A stretch of 64,000 nucleotides of DNA. Origin: Lepraria neglecta (lineage: Eukaryota > Ascomycota > Lecanoromycetes > Lecanorales > Stereocaulaceae). Below the pieces are notes generated by a model. It worked only from the letters and a program-made list of their open reading frames with translations, was not told where the DNA came from and made no database searches. Both the position numbers and the translations under genes were made by a program. This document shows, one piece after another, positions 12,071 through 20,846 of this stretch. The number at the start of each line of letters is the position of its first letter. Position 1 is the stretch's first letter. Location: contig CM065650.1 in NCBI GenBank assembly GCA_033220425.1, forward strand, positions 2,108,001 through 2,172,000, given 5' to 3'.

Positions 12071-12574
12071 TTGCTAGCGCTTCCTCACAAATTTTTGGAG
12101 CAGATCATCGACTACTTAAAGCATGTTAATGACCCTACTCTATTCATGCTACGTTGCACACACCGCTTGTTGTACAGCATGATCTCTCCAGCAGATGTCC
12201 GCGGTCACCCATGGCAGAGCGACTTGCTCAAACATATTCGCCTGATGGAGGTAGCTCGCCACGTCGACGGAGGAGTAGAACACTTTCTGCCGGGTCATTT
12301 CGCCTCCCTCTTCTGCTTACAAGTCCCGCAAGCATTCACCGACGCAGCTTCCCAAATGTTCTATTCGAAACGATTCTGCTTAGCCTGCGGTCTGCGTCAT
12401 CAAAATTTGCTACCAGGAGAGCAGATGATGATTTGCGGTGAGCTTTGCAATTTCTATTTTTATGATGGAACCCTCCATCCACTGAAACACACCAATCATC
12501 GGAGGCTTTGTCCAATCAAACACACCACTGAGCTGGACCTGGTCGGGCCATCACCAATGGATGGTCCACATTAG
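12071..12574 (+). pseudogene. F-box-like gene or fragment with Cys-rich tail
   Basis: The open frame encodes LALPHKFLEQIIDYL followed by LFMLRCTHRLLYSMI, an F-box-like helix pair, then a region with CLACG and further Cys/His residues ending at a TAG/stop near 12574. The frame has no ATG upstream; the first in-frame ATG is at 12146, inside the F-box. An ATG at 11973 opens another frame. Either a first exon is spliced in a way not visible here, or the gene has lost its start. The layout (F-box then CxxC pairs) parallels the next gene at 12986, so the two are probable diverged relatives in tandem. F-box proteins normally act as substrate adaptors of SCF ubiquitin ligases. Confidence 0.45.
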
Positions 12575-12985
12575 CTAGATTTAGCTGTACCATGTGCCTT
12601 GCTCCTTTCTGAGGTATACATCCGTGGGGTAAAAGATATTATCGGTTCAAAAACATTTACCCCTTCTGAGAACAGCTTCGACCCTTAATAAAAGCTGCAT
12701 ACCGGCGGTATCATTGTGGCAGAGCTACGGCGTCAATGCTCAGGACAGACTTGGAGGAACGATGTCACGTTTGGCTCGCTCCAAGACTTGGGAAACGATT
12801 GGGTAATACTGGGTCTTCTGAATTGTGGCGCGGATAATATGTGGCTGTGCCAGGACAACCCATTCGATCAGGATCATGAGCTATGACTCTACCTCGCTGC
12901 CTCTATCATGGGTGTTTTTGCCATTTGAATACGGTCGAGTTCCCCACCAATCTTTCATCATCTCATCTCGTCGCTTAAGCCTACA
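12575..12985. other. Spacer between the two F-box-like genes
   Basis: About 410 bases with no supported gene. It presumably holds the promoter and leader of the gene starting at 12986. Confidence 0.5.
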
Positions 12986-13690
12986 ATGGCCACCTCAGCT
13001 CCACCCACCCAAAACCTTCCACCCCTCCTCGCGCTTCCCCTCGAGCTCAAACTCCAAATCATCACTTGCCTCCACGATTCCAGACTCCCAAACCTCGCCC
13101 TCCTGCGCCGCACAGATTTTTCCTTCCTCCACATCATCCCCAAATCCGATGTCCGCGCTAAAGCTGGTCCCAATCTCTCAAATCAGCTCCGCGAAGCCGA
13201 AAGCACATGGTCATTTCTCCCACCTCAACACCACTATACCTGCTACGCATGTCTCAACGTACTTCCCTAACTACGATTCGGGGATAATGAAAAGCGGCAA
13301 GGCAAACATCTGCGCGGGCGAGTTCACTTCAGGAGAATCTGTCTTAGATGCGGAGTCAATGAACAAAGATACGGCAAATGGCAATTTGTACCTGTGGGCG
13401 GGGTGCATCGGAAGCCGTGTGGCATGTGTGGGTACTTCTTGCTTGATTTTGATGGACCGGGTGAGAGGATGAGGGATATGCCTTGTAATGTTCACATGGA
13501 ATATCTTGGGGACATCAGGCGGGCGGATGTGGGGAAGCAGATTGAGGTGCTGGAGGCTGAGGGTACGGAGGAAGAGGCACGGGAGTTGTTTGAGTGGTGG
13601 CAGCTGAAGGGTTGCTATGGAGAAGATTGGGAGGACGAAGACTCGTGGTCGAGCGGCGAGGATGCAAGTATTCAATTGTTAGTCAAGTGA
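12986..13690 (+). pseudogene. F-box/Cys-rich protein gene interrupted by one stop codon
   Basis: From the ATG at 12986, frame 2 encodes LLALPLELKLQIITCLHDSR (an F-box), then HYTCYACLNVLP, followed by an in-frame TAA at 13268-13270. The same frame stays open to 13690 and continues the family pattern: RFGDN, ICLRCGVNEQRYGKWQFVP, then KPCGMCGYF, giving four CxxC-type pairs, with an acidic tail. CAA to TAA (C to T) would explain the stop. A 39-nt GT-AG intron over the stop (GTACTTCCCTAAC...AAAAG) is conceivable but would remove the FGDN segment that belongs to the pattern. The most economical reading is a gene inactivated by one nonsense change. It is otherwise intact (about 234 aa). Confidence 0.6.
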
Positions 13691-14052
13691 TCTTAGGCAT
13701 CATTACGGAGTTATAAGCACCTAGGGGTATGTTCGAGTGCGCATACTGGCTGACTTGATCATGGTCTTTCGTAAGATACAACCTTCAGAGCGTGCTTGGG
13801 GCTCCTGATGCCTGTGATTGTACTTCGAAAGTGGAGATGGAGGAAGAGATCCAATCGTGATGGGCATAAGCCTATCAGACCAGCGAGTACTGTCAAGGCT
13901 TGTCTGTTATGGGTAAATGATGATCCTCTGGTTTGAATTTCTTGTTTCATTTCCTATCTAAGTGGTACAGCTGATCACTATCCCCATCCATCTGGTCGCC
14001 TGCCTCAATGCCTGATCATACCCTCGCCCTTTCGTTCAGCCCCCATTTCAGA
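13691..14052. other. Intergenic, convergent 3' ends
   Basis: About 360 bases between two convergent genes. No feature seen. Confidence 0.5.
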
Positions 14053-15960
14053 TCATGCCGCTCCAGTAAGTGACAACCCTCGAGAGCGACGCTTAGTGGG
14101 CGAAACGCTATCCCAGGCCTTTCCGAAGGCACGATACACCCTCTGTCTCTTCTTTCGTACTTCGGGATCGCGCTTCAGAGATTCTACCTCCTGTTCCAGA
14201 TTTCGGTCCAAGAACGCGATGAGCTCCTTGAGCTTTTCGGCGACCGTGTCCTTTGGCATGTTGGCGTGGTGAAAGGCTGCGATCAGGTACTTGGTACCCT
14301 TGTTGAATGGCCGTCCTTGTTGCATTGGCTCCGGAAAGAGGATATCACGATCGAAGATCATCTGTTGGATTGAACAATACTTCTTCTCGCCCACTTGATC
14401 TAGCACTTTATTGGTGTCGTACTCGTGGCACTGCTGTCCATCTGGAGCAGGAACGTCCATCACGTTTAGATATTCGTCAGCGGTAGACATCTGGTTCATT
14501 CGGTATTCGATGGCGTTGAGCACCTCTTGGACACGTGGCTGCTCTGTTATTTGTCCTGATTGGATGAGCCTGATCATGTTGTGGAGGGCTCCGTCGTCAC
14601 CAGTATCGTCATTTCCTTTGTAGCAGTTGAGATACTCCGCCCCCCTGACTGACACCAGCCTGATCATACTTTCAAGACTACCTCCGAACAAAGTGCTAGG
14701 CTTCCGCTTTCCTAACGCGCTTCCAACCGCTTCATATCTTCCAAATTCAGGTCTAGAATCCTGGCAATTCTGTTCTTTGTCGAGCTTCTCCTTTTCAAGG
14801 TACCTCGCTCGCTGCTCGTCGGTGACGTGAGGATCTCGATTGAAGGGGTCTCCTGGGAGCAAAGTAGCATCTGCGTCATGATCTGGCAGCTGGTTCCAAC
14901 GCTCTTCAAATCTCCCCAAGGGAATGCCGGTTCTCTCTCGCCAACACATGGACCAGGTATCGTCTTGTGCACGGAAAGTCATGTCATGTACTTGACCACG
15001 TCGGTCAACATCGCTGAGGAGTATCTCATGGACAACCTTTGACAACTCGGCAATGGACTCTTCTTGCTCATCAGTCTCAGGATCATCTAGCTTCTTATTC
15101 TTGGCAGCAGAATCACGCATCAGCTTCTCTATCACCGTCGTAGTGAACATCGATCCACATGCTCGGCCACTAGAGCCCGAGAAACGCCACGAGAGACTAG
15201 GCCGGTCTTTCCCAGCAGCGGTCATTGCCGAGATATTGATGTCCGGGTTACAAGTCCATCCACCAGCGTAGCAATGCGTCGTCAGTAATGTCACCTTGGC
15301 GGTAGTCTTGCTGAGGGCAGATTGGAATTCCTTAAACTTGAGCACTTTGGCATAGCCTTCGCCGAGCTCAATTCCATTGAGTTTATGGACACCATGCCCA
15401 AACATCAAAAGCAGCACATGTTCGCCTGCTTTCTCAGCAGCCTGGCAATCCTCTTTGACTTGCCTCATGAATGTTCGCTTCATGTTATTCTGATCAAATT
15501 TGATCTTCTGGAGAGCATTGGGTCCGCTTTGAACACGCTCCAGGATATCCTTGTCTAGCACGACCTTACGAGACTTGTATGGGTTGCCATGCAGGTATTG
15601 CTCATGAGTATCGACGAGTGCTTTGAGATCGAGGGCATGGAACCAGGATTGTTTGTCTGTCAGGCCGTGCAGGAGGTGCCAGAATGCAAGAAAGTCGCTA
15701 ACAAGCCAGCCATCCTTGTCCGGTTGAGCTTTGGCTGGGTCGATGCCGAGGATCGCAACTATGCGTGTCTTCTGAGTTACATCAGGAGGGGTGTGGATGT
15801 TGAATTGCTCGTAAACAACATTCTTGTTGCTATCATCGTGAACGTATCCACCAGAAGTCTCCGGCTTGCCTATCTCCAATTTTGCCAACCTCTTGCGCAA
15901 GGCATGCGGATCGTTGGGGTCCTCGTCATGGGAGAACTTGTACCTGGAGGGTCCAGACAT
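14053..15960 (-). CDS. Caspase-fold peptidase-like protein (His-Cys dyad, C13/C14-like)
   Basis: Single minus-strand exon, 635 aa from the ATG at 15960 (MSGPSRYKFSHDEDP). The frame stays open to an ATG at 16122, but that 54-residue extension looks like translated leader, though it contains a hydrophobic run that could be argued to be a signal. The core fits the caspase/clan CD layout: a first strand TRIVAILGID (about 65-75), a second strand HVLLLMFGHGVHK with the candidate catalytic His189 in GHG, then AKVTLLTTHCYAGGW with the candidate nucleophile Cys230. The order and spacing (GHG, about 40 residues, then HCYAGG) is that of caspase, metacaspase and legumain-type proteases. The C-terminal half is charged, helical and unrecognised, ending in a basic KKRQR/KRRSRG tail. 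Proteolytic activity is inferred. It lies in a neighbourhood of NLR-like genes. Confidence 0.7.
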   Translation of the reverse strand: MSGPSRYKFSHDEDPNDPHALRKRLAKLEIGKPETSGGYVHDDSNKNVVYEQFNIHTPPDVTQKTRIVAILGIDPAKAQPDKDGWLVSDFLAFWHLLHGLTDKQSWFHALDLKALVDTHEQYLHGNPYKSRKVVLDKDILERVQSGPNALQKIKFDQNNMKRTFMRQVKEDCQAAEKAGEHVLLLMFGHGVHKLNGIELGEGYAKVLKFKEFQSALSKTTAKVTLLTTHCYAGGWTCNPDINISAMTAAGKDRPSLSWRFSGSSGRACGSMFTTTVIEKLMRDSAAKNKKLDDPETDEQEESIAELSKVVHEILLSDVDRRGQVHDMTFRAQDDTWSMCWRERTGIPLGRFEERWNQLPDHDADATLLPGDPFNRDPHVTDEQRARYLEKEKLDKEQNCQDSRPEFGRYEAVGSALGKRKPSTLFGGSLESMIRLVSVRGAEYLNCYKGNDDTGDDGALHNMIRLIQSGQITEQPRVQEVLNAIEYRMNQMSTADEYLNVMDVPAPDGQQCHEYDTNKVLDQVGEKKYCSIQQMIFDRDILFPEPMQQGRPFNKGTKYLIAAFHHANMPKDTVAEKLKELIAFLDRNLEQEVESLKRDPEVRKKRQRVYRAFGKAWDSVSPTKRRSRGLSLTGAA

Positions 15961-16811
15961 AATGTTGCTGACTGTGAGATGTTCAAGAATGAAGAGGTGC
16001 TTAAAGGAGGAAGTATGCTTAAGAGTGAAGATGTTAGAAGACGCAATCACTGAAGTGATTAGTAGTATGAGAGAGATCAGTTCAAGTGAGCGAGTGAGTA
16101 ATTGGAAGAAGTTCTTATCCACTCAGGGCATCAAAGCGCCTAGGTTGATCGGTTTTTAAAGTTGTGCTGCTTTCACGTGCTGATTTCCACACCGGACAAA
16201 GTAGCACCATGCTCAAAAATTCGCAAATCTGCTCAACGAATCCGCATTACATTATGTTGTCATTGTGTTTGGTGACTTTTCTAGAATCGGCGAAATCAGG
16301 TGGTAGTGCATCGGTGATGGGTCACCATGTATAGCCTTCACGATTTCGCGGGAACTAGTACATCGGCTTTTATTTAGGCTAACGCCCATGACAGTGTGAT
16401 TTTTGTTCGGCCAGTTTGTATGGTATCGTTCGTAACTCGACATTGGTCAAAGTGTGGCTAGCTTCGCTTAGTTATGGTCCAAATGTCTCCCAAGGCGGAG
16501 TCGGATGTCCCTTTTGTGCGCTAATGAGACTAGCCCAAAAGGCGGCAACCCATATAAACAGGGCGATCTTATCCGCAGGGACTACAAGCAACCAATAAGC
16601 GTGTAGGCTTTTCGCATCTAGGCAATTATCAGCCTCAGAACATCTATTCACCCGTGAGCTCCATTATGATTATATAAAGCGCCCTACACCCCTCGACAGA
16701 TGTTGCGCGCGGGCATTTTGATCATTTGTCACGCCGGACTGTCAGGAGTATTGTCTTAGGAACAAGGTCTCAATAAGCTCGCCCTCCACAACAAAGAGAA
16801 GACCTCGACAC
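15961..16811. other. Divergent promoter region between caspase-like gene and Clr5-ankyrin copy A
   Basis: About 850 bases shared by two divergently transcribed genes. TATA-like words on the plus strand lie at about 16552 (CATATAAAC) and 16672 (TTATATAAAG), the latter about 140 bases upstream of the copy A start. No other gene seen. Confidence 0.45.
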
Positions 16812-19559
16812 ATGCGCGCAAGAAGGATACCCAATGATGAATGGGAAACGAGGCGGGAAAAGCTAGTAAAGCTCTACCGAGACGATGGCGCATCGCGGAA
16901 AGACATCATAGACCGTATGGCGAAGGAGAATAGTTTCTTCATAACGTAAGAAGTCTACCTGTTTTTCTCTATATGAAAGACCTTGGGTTCCAGCTGACCA
17001 TGGCCCAGTGAGAAACAGCTTAAACATCGATTTCACAAGTGGGGTGTCAAGAAATATATCAGTGGGCAGGATATGGTGACCATGCTATACTTGCTAAAGA
17101 GAAACCAAACGGCTGGGAAGAACGTCAGAATCATATGCAAGGGCCAGATCATGGTCCAAGAAAGAATAGGACGGGCTTGTAAGCGACAGAAACTGCCATT
17201 GGCTGCTCACAACGGTATGTAACACGAATGATGAGTTCGAGTCTGATGCTAATATATGCGCCCAGATACGCCATCGTATATCCAAGTATTACCTTTGCAG
17301 TCCCCGCCAGAAACTTTCGACGCTGCCGCCATGCTCTCTAGCATCATCCCAGGAGGCACGGCATTATCGGCGAAAAGCGTTTATACTGAAGTACCCCAGC
17401 AACCGAACGAATACCTTTGCCAAAGTTCAACGGCAAAATCCGTGACCAATGGTAGTATGTACTCTCCCGACATGGACTGGTCCTTCGTCGGGTTGTCACC
17501 GATATCGGAATGGTCTTTCGAAGCGCTCTCTGTGGACTTGAAGCCCCCTTTTGAGCTATCGCGCAGTCCATTAAACACTACAAAACGTGCCTCAATACCA
17601 AAACATGGTCTGAGTCTAAGACCCGTCACTCTGGATGGTACAGATCCCGAGACTATCACAACCCTCCTGCGACTTCTCAAATTACAGCTTTCGATGGCTT
17701 CAGACCACCCATTAATTCAGAGATCGAACACAGGTGAACTTGGCTTAGATAATTTGGTAGGTATCATCAAGAGCCGGTGGTTGCAGATTCTGATTCAAGG
17801 TCTGCTTTGCTGGGCTTACGAAGCTGCCGCGGACGCTCCGCTCCCACCCCACAGTCTAGCACCGCGAAAAGGCTTGGCCGAATTTGAATGGCGAGCAAGG
17901 CTCACGAGTCAATTACTGACTGCCACGTCAACAGGAACTCTCAACTTTCAGTATGGCAGCTTACCCGAGAAGTCTGCAAGAGTCGAGAATTCAGAGCCGT
18001 GTCCTGCACTCAGCATTGCTTTCATGCCGAAATGGCGGGAACGTACGCTTGGTCTGTCCGCGAGCTTTGTCCAAAGGTTGGACATTTTTGGGGCACCTAC
18101 GATTAGTCCGTATATCAAGACTTTCAACGTGGTTCCACAAGAATCTGCTATTATACGGTGTGTCTCGCGCAACGATCTAGAAGGCGTTCGCAATCTCTTC
18201 GCCCAAGGCCCTGCTAGAGGCGGAGCCTCTCCACTCGACGTCGATCCCAATGGATTCTCACTATTATCAGTAGGTCACCCTTCCTAGTCTCTAAAAGCTA
18301 CCAGTTGTTGATGATCCTCGTAGTATGCTATGTATAATGGGTGCTCAGAGGTTTTTATGTTGCTTCTAGATAGCGGGGCGGGAACCCAAAATTGTGACCA
18401 GTCAGCGCTCCGCACTCCCAATCGTTTGCTTTTATCTTGGCACTAACACTGTCTTAGCTATGGCAATACACTCGACATTGTCTGGACGATATGGTTCATA
18501 TACATGGATTATCTCTCCCACGCCGCGCTTCTTTCATCGGCTTCAAAGAAGCCTATACATAACTTTGATCAGTGCGTTCAGATGACGCAAGCTGCTTTAG
18601 CTCGAGGCTGCGACATAGAAGATGCAGTATGCAACAACCCTTTCAGAGCGAATGCGCTATTTGAAGTTGGCCAATGCACCTCTACGGACCCTGTAGCCCC
18701 GGCTAGAGCACTGGAATACCTCATTGACATTGGGTATGACCTGGAGAAGCCAAATATTGCGGAAATGACACCATTACTACATGCTGCCAAAGAATGCACA
18801 CCACAAGCCGTTAGATGCACCAAGATCCTTATCAAGAGAGGAGCCAACCTTCGGGCAACCAACGAGCTAGGCCAGGGGGCTTTTCACTGTGCGTTAGAAG
18901 GCCCCCACAGCCTTTACAGATGGCGAAGCTTGCAGCCACATCTTCAGATTGAGGACGATGTCGTTGACGATGAATGGCGTCTCAGAGTGATATATCATAC
19001 GGACAATGACAATCCCGCTGAAGATTATAGTGATGAATGGAGCGTCGAAGAACAACGGGAGAACAAAGCAAAGAGCAAGAACCTGCTATTTTGGAGCGAC
19101 ATGACTACGGATCCCGCTGAAATCCAGGATAATGCCTGGCCCGAATTAAGCAGTGAGATGGGGAACATCAATGAGTGGGATATGATTCACGACTTTCTTC
19201 AAGGCGGGCCTGATAACTTTGACAATTCCATGAGCTTCCCAGTTGATGATTCGAGTGCTGCTGGTGTCCCAACTACGGAGGATGACATGCCTGAATACAT
19301 CTTCTGCAGGGATTTTGAAGGGGTCCAGCGATTGATTCGAAGTCCAATAAGGGTGCTGAAGACTCGCCTGAGATATTTGTTACTTCTCCTACTGGAGGCA
19401 GGCTGCGATCCCAATACCTTCGACGATGAAGGTGCCTCACCGAGTGACTATGCCGGACGAGACCATTTGCTGCCGCAGTGGAGATGGGCACTCCAGAGGG
19501 CAGGGTATAAGTATGACGAAGGGAGTGGTCATTGGGCGAAGGTGGCTACGTCTAATTGA
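16812..19559 (+). CDS. Clr5-domain/ankyrin protein, copy A (intact)
   Basis: Five exons (16812-16945, 17009-17214, 17266-18269, 18324-18400, 18458-19559) join in frame to 840 aa. Introns are 51-63 nt, all GT-AG, with CTGAC/CTAAT/CTAAC branch sites. Exons 1-2 encode a Clr5-type N-terminal domain: RIPNDEWETRREKLVKLY...ASRKDIIDRMAKE, then KQLKHRFHKWGVKKYI. The middle is long and variable. From about residue 380 a conserved block (SPYIKTFNVVPQES, then DLEGVRNLF...SPLDVDPNGFSLLSYAMYNG) starts the ankyrin-like part. Further repeats continue across exons 4-5 (ALEYLIDIGYDLEKPN, ILIKRGANLRATNELGQGA, LLLLLLEAGCDPN...SPSDYA). The function of such proteins is unknown; Clr5 regions are thought to be DNA-binding-like or regulatory, ankyrin repeats bind proteins. 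It is the only undamaged member of the local family of three. Confidence 0.85.
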
Positions 19560-19744
19560 TTATTCGTCTTAGGGGTCTAGACGAATAACACTTCCGAAAT
19601 TGACATGTTGCTCTGATGTTTTCCATGCTCGCAATATCTGATTAGAGATCCGTCTCACATAACTTCAGCCTTCCGCAACAGAAAAAGTATCAATGTGATT
19701 GCATCCCATCAATTCGCATCCTGAAGACATCAAGGGCAGACAAC

Positions 19745-20208
19745 TTAAACATGGGGCCCGTCGTCCTTTGGCTCAACAGTTCCTTCCACAGCGCTATTGC
19801 TACCCGTCTCCCCTTTGACAACATACTTTCCTTTGGACGGTGGAGATACCGAGAAGGTTCTCACCCCATGCCATGGCTGGTCTCGCATGGGCTCTCTCAT
19901 CCATCTCTGCATTGCTGGCGAGAGGTCAGAGTCCAGTGACTGCTTCGACTCTGCTCGCTTTTCGGTATCGCGCTTCGTGGTCCATATATGATGTAAGACA
20001 TGGTGTGTTGGTGGGCATTTAGGATTGTTCGACTGTGAAGCTGGGTCAGATACCCTGAGGCGAGGCCGAGATTATTAGGGTATGGGAAACTCACCTTCTT
20101 CTGAGCCAGTATGGCGCCCTTGTCGCACTGTTCCCCTGCATGTTTTGGCTTGCTTGTGCCCGAATGCTTTTCACTTGGCCTAGGCATTGCGGGGGCGCTC
20201 TGTGTCAT
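19745..20208 (-). CDS. Small hypothetical protein, two exons
   Basis: Minus strand. Exon 1 (20208-20095) encodes 38 residues beginning MTQSAPAMPRPSEK. A good donor (AAG|GTGAGT), a CTGAC branch and a CACAG acceptor delimit a 62-nt intron (20094-20033). Exon 2 (20032-19745) stays open for 95 codons to TAA. The joined product is 133 aa, hydrophilic, rich in Lys, Ser and Pro, with no membrane segment. The in-frame join through strong splice signals is the main support. No family was recognised. It is tail-to-tail with copy A and head-on to the promoter of copy B. It could also be the 3' part of a longer gene starting further upstream (see 20282-20527). Confidence 0.45.
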
Positions 20209-20281
20209 ATGTGAGCAAACTATGTATCGTTGTTGATGACAGAGGCGTACCTATTGGATGAACTCTGAAGTCTACCAAGCC

Positions 20282-20527
20282 TTATGACTGTTGAAATGTA
20301 ATTGAGGAAAGCAGGGGAGCTTTCTCCACAACAAGGGAAGGGCTAGGATCCGTGGAATATACTAGGAACATTCGATGATAGTAGGGTGAGGACGACCAAT
20401 AGTATAATTCAGCAGGGAAGGTTGACTTTAGCAGGGAGAAAACCATTCTTATAGAATGGAGATCCCGGACAGCCATTGCGGCCTCCCCACGGTTGTACAA
20501 GATTACATATGCTTTTATTTGCGACAT
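20282..20527 (-). CDS. Short hypothetical ORF upstream of the small gene
   Basis: Minus-strand frame of 81 codons from the ATG at 20527, containing VILYNRGEAAMAVRDLHS and LLKSTFPAELYYWSSS. It reads like folded protein but stops at TAA (20282-20284), after which the same frame continues open for about 33 codons. It may be the broken 5' half of the gene at 19745-20208. No family recognised. Confidence 0.28.
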   Translation of the reverse strand: MSQIKAYVILYNRGEAAMAVRDLHSIRMVFSLLKSTFPAELYYWSSSPYYHRMFLVYSTDPSPSLVVEKAPLLSSITFQQS

Positions 20528-20810
20528 TTTCTCGAGGGCGATTTTTGAAGTAGACTTTTTATCCTTTTTGATGACTCGGCTTGCTTGGGTACATGGAAAC
20601 CTTTCCCAATTTGGCTTGATATATCCCTTTTGCACGCTAATCGAATCCGACTTAGTTGATGGCACCCTGCATCAAAGGTCTTTTTGTTCGGCCAATCAAG
20701 GCCCATCAATCTGACTGCCCGGGCAGGGCAATTTCAGGCAACCTCTGGCAAGCCATCGTCGGAACTTGTCGGAAATTACATCTCACCGGTCAAATACCAG
20801 GCGGATCTTT

Positions 20811-20835
20811 CCAAAAAAAAAAAACTTTTTTTTGG
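20811..20835. repeat. A12-C-T8 hairpin-like homopolymer tract
   Basis: Twelve A residues, one C and eight T residues flanked by CC and GG, immediately 5' of the copy B start codon. Could be a slippage-prone or nucleosome-excluding promoter element. Confidence 0.5.
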
Positions 20836-20846
20836 TATGACCTCTG

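Noticed and set aside
13250-13300. Short intron removing the TAA in the second F-box gene
   Set aside because: It would be only about 39 nt and would delete a segment that fits the family pattern. A nonsense change is simpler.
15961-16122. 54-residue hydrophobic extension of the caspase-like protein as a signal peptide
   Set aside because: The segment has leader-like composition, and the inner ATG at 15960 begins a normal hydrophilic start. Not impossible, but not supported.
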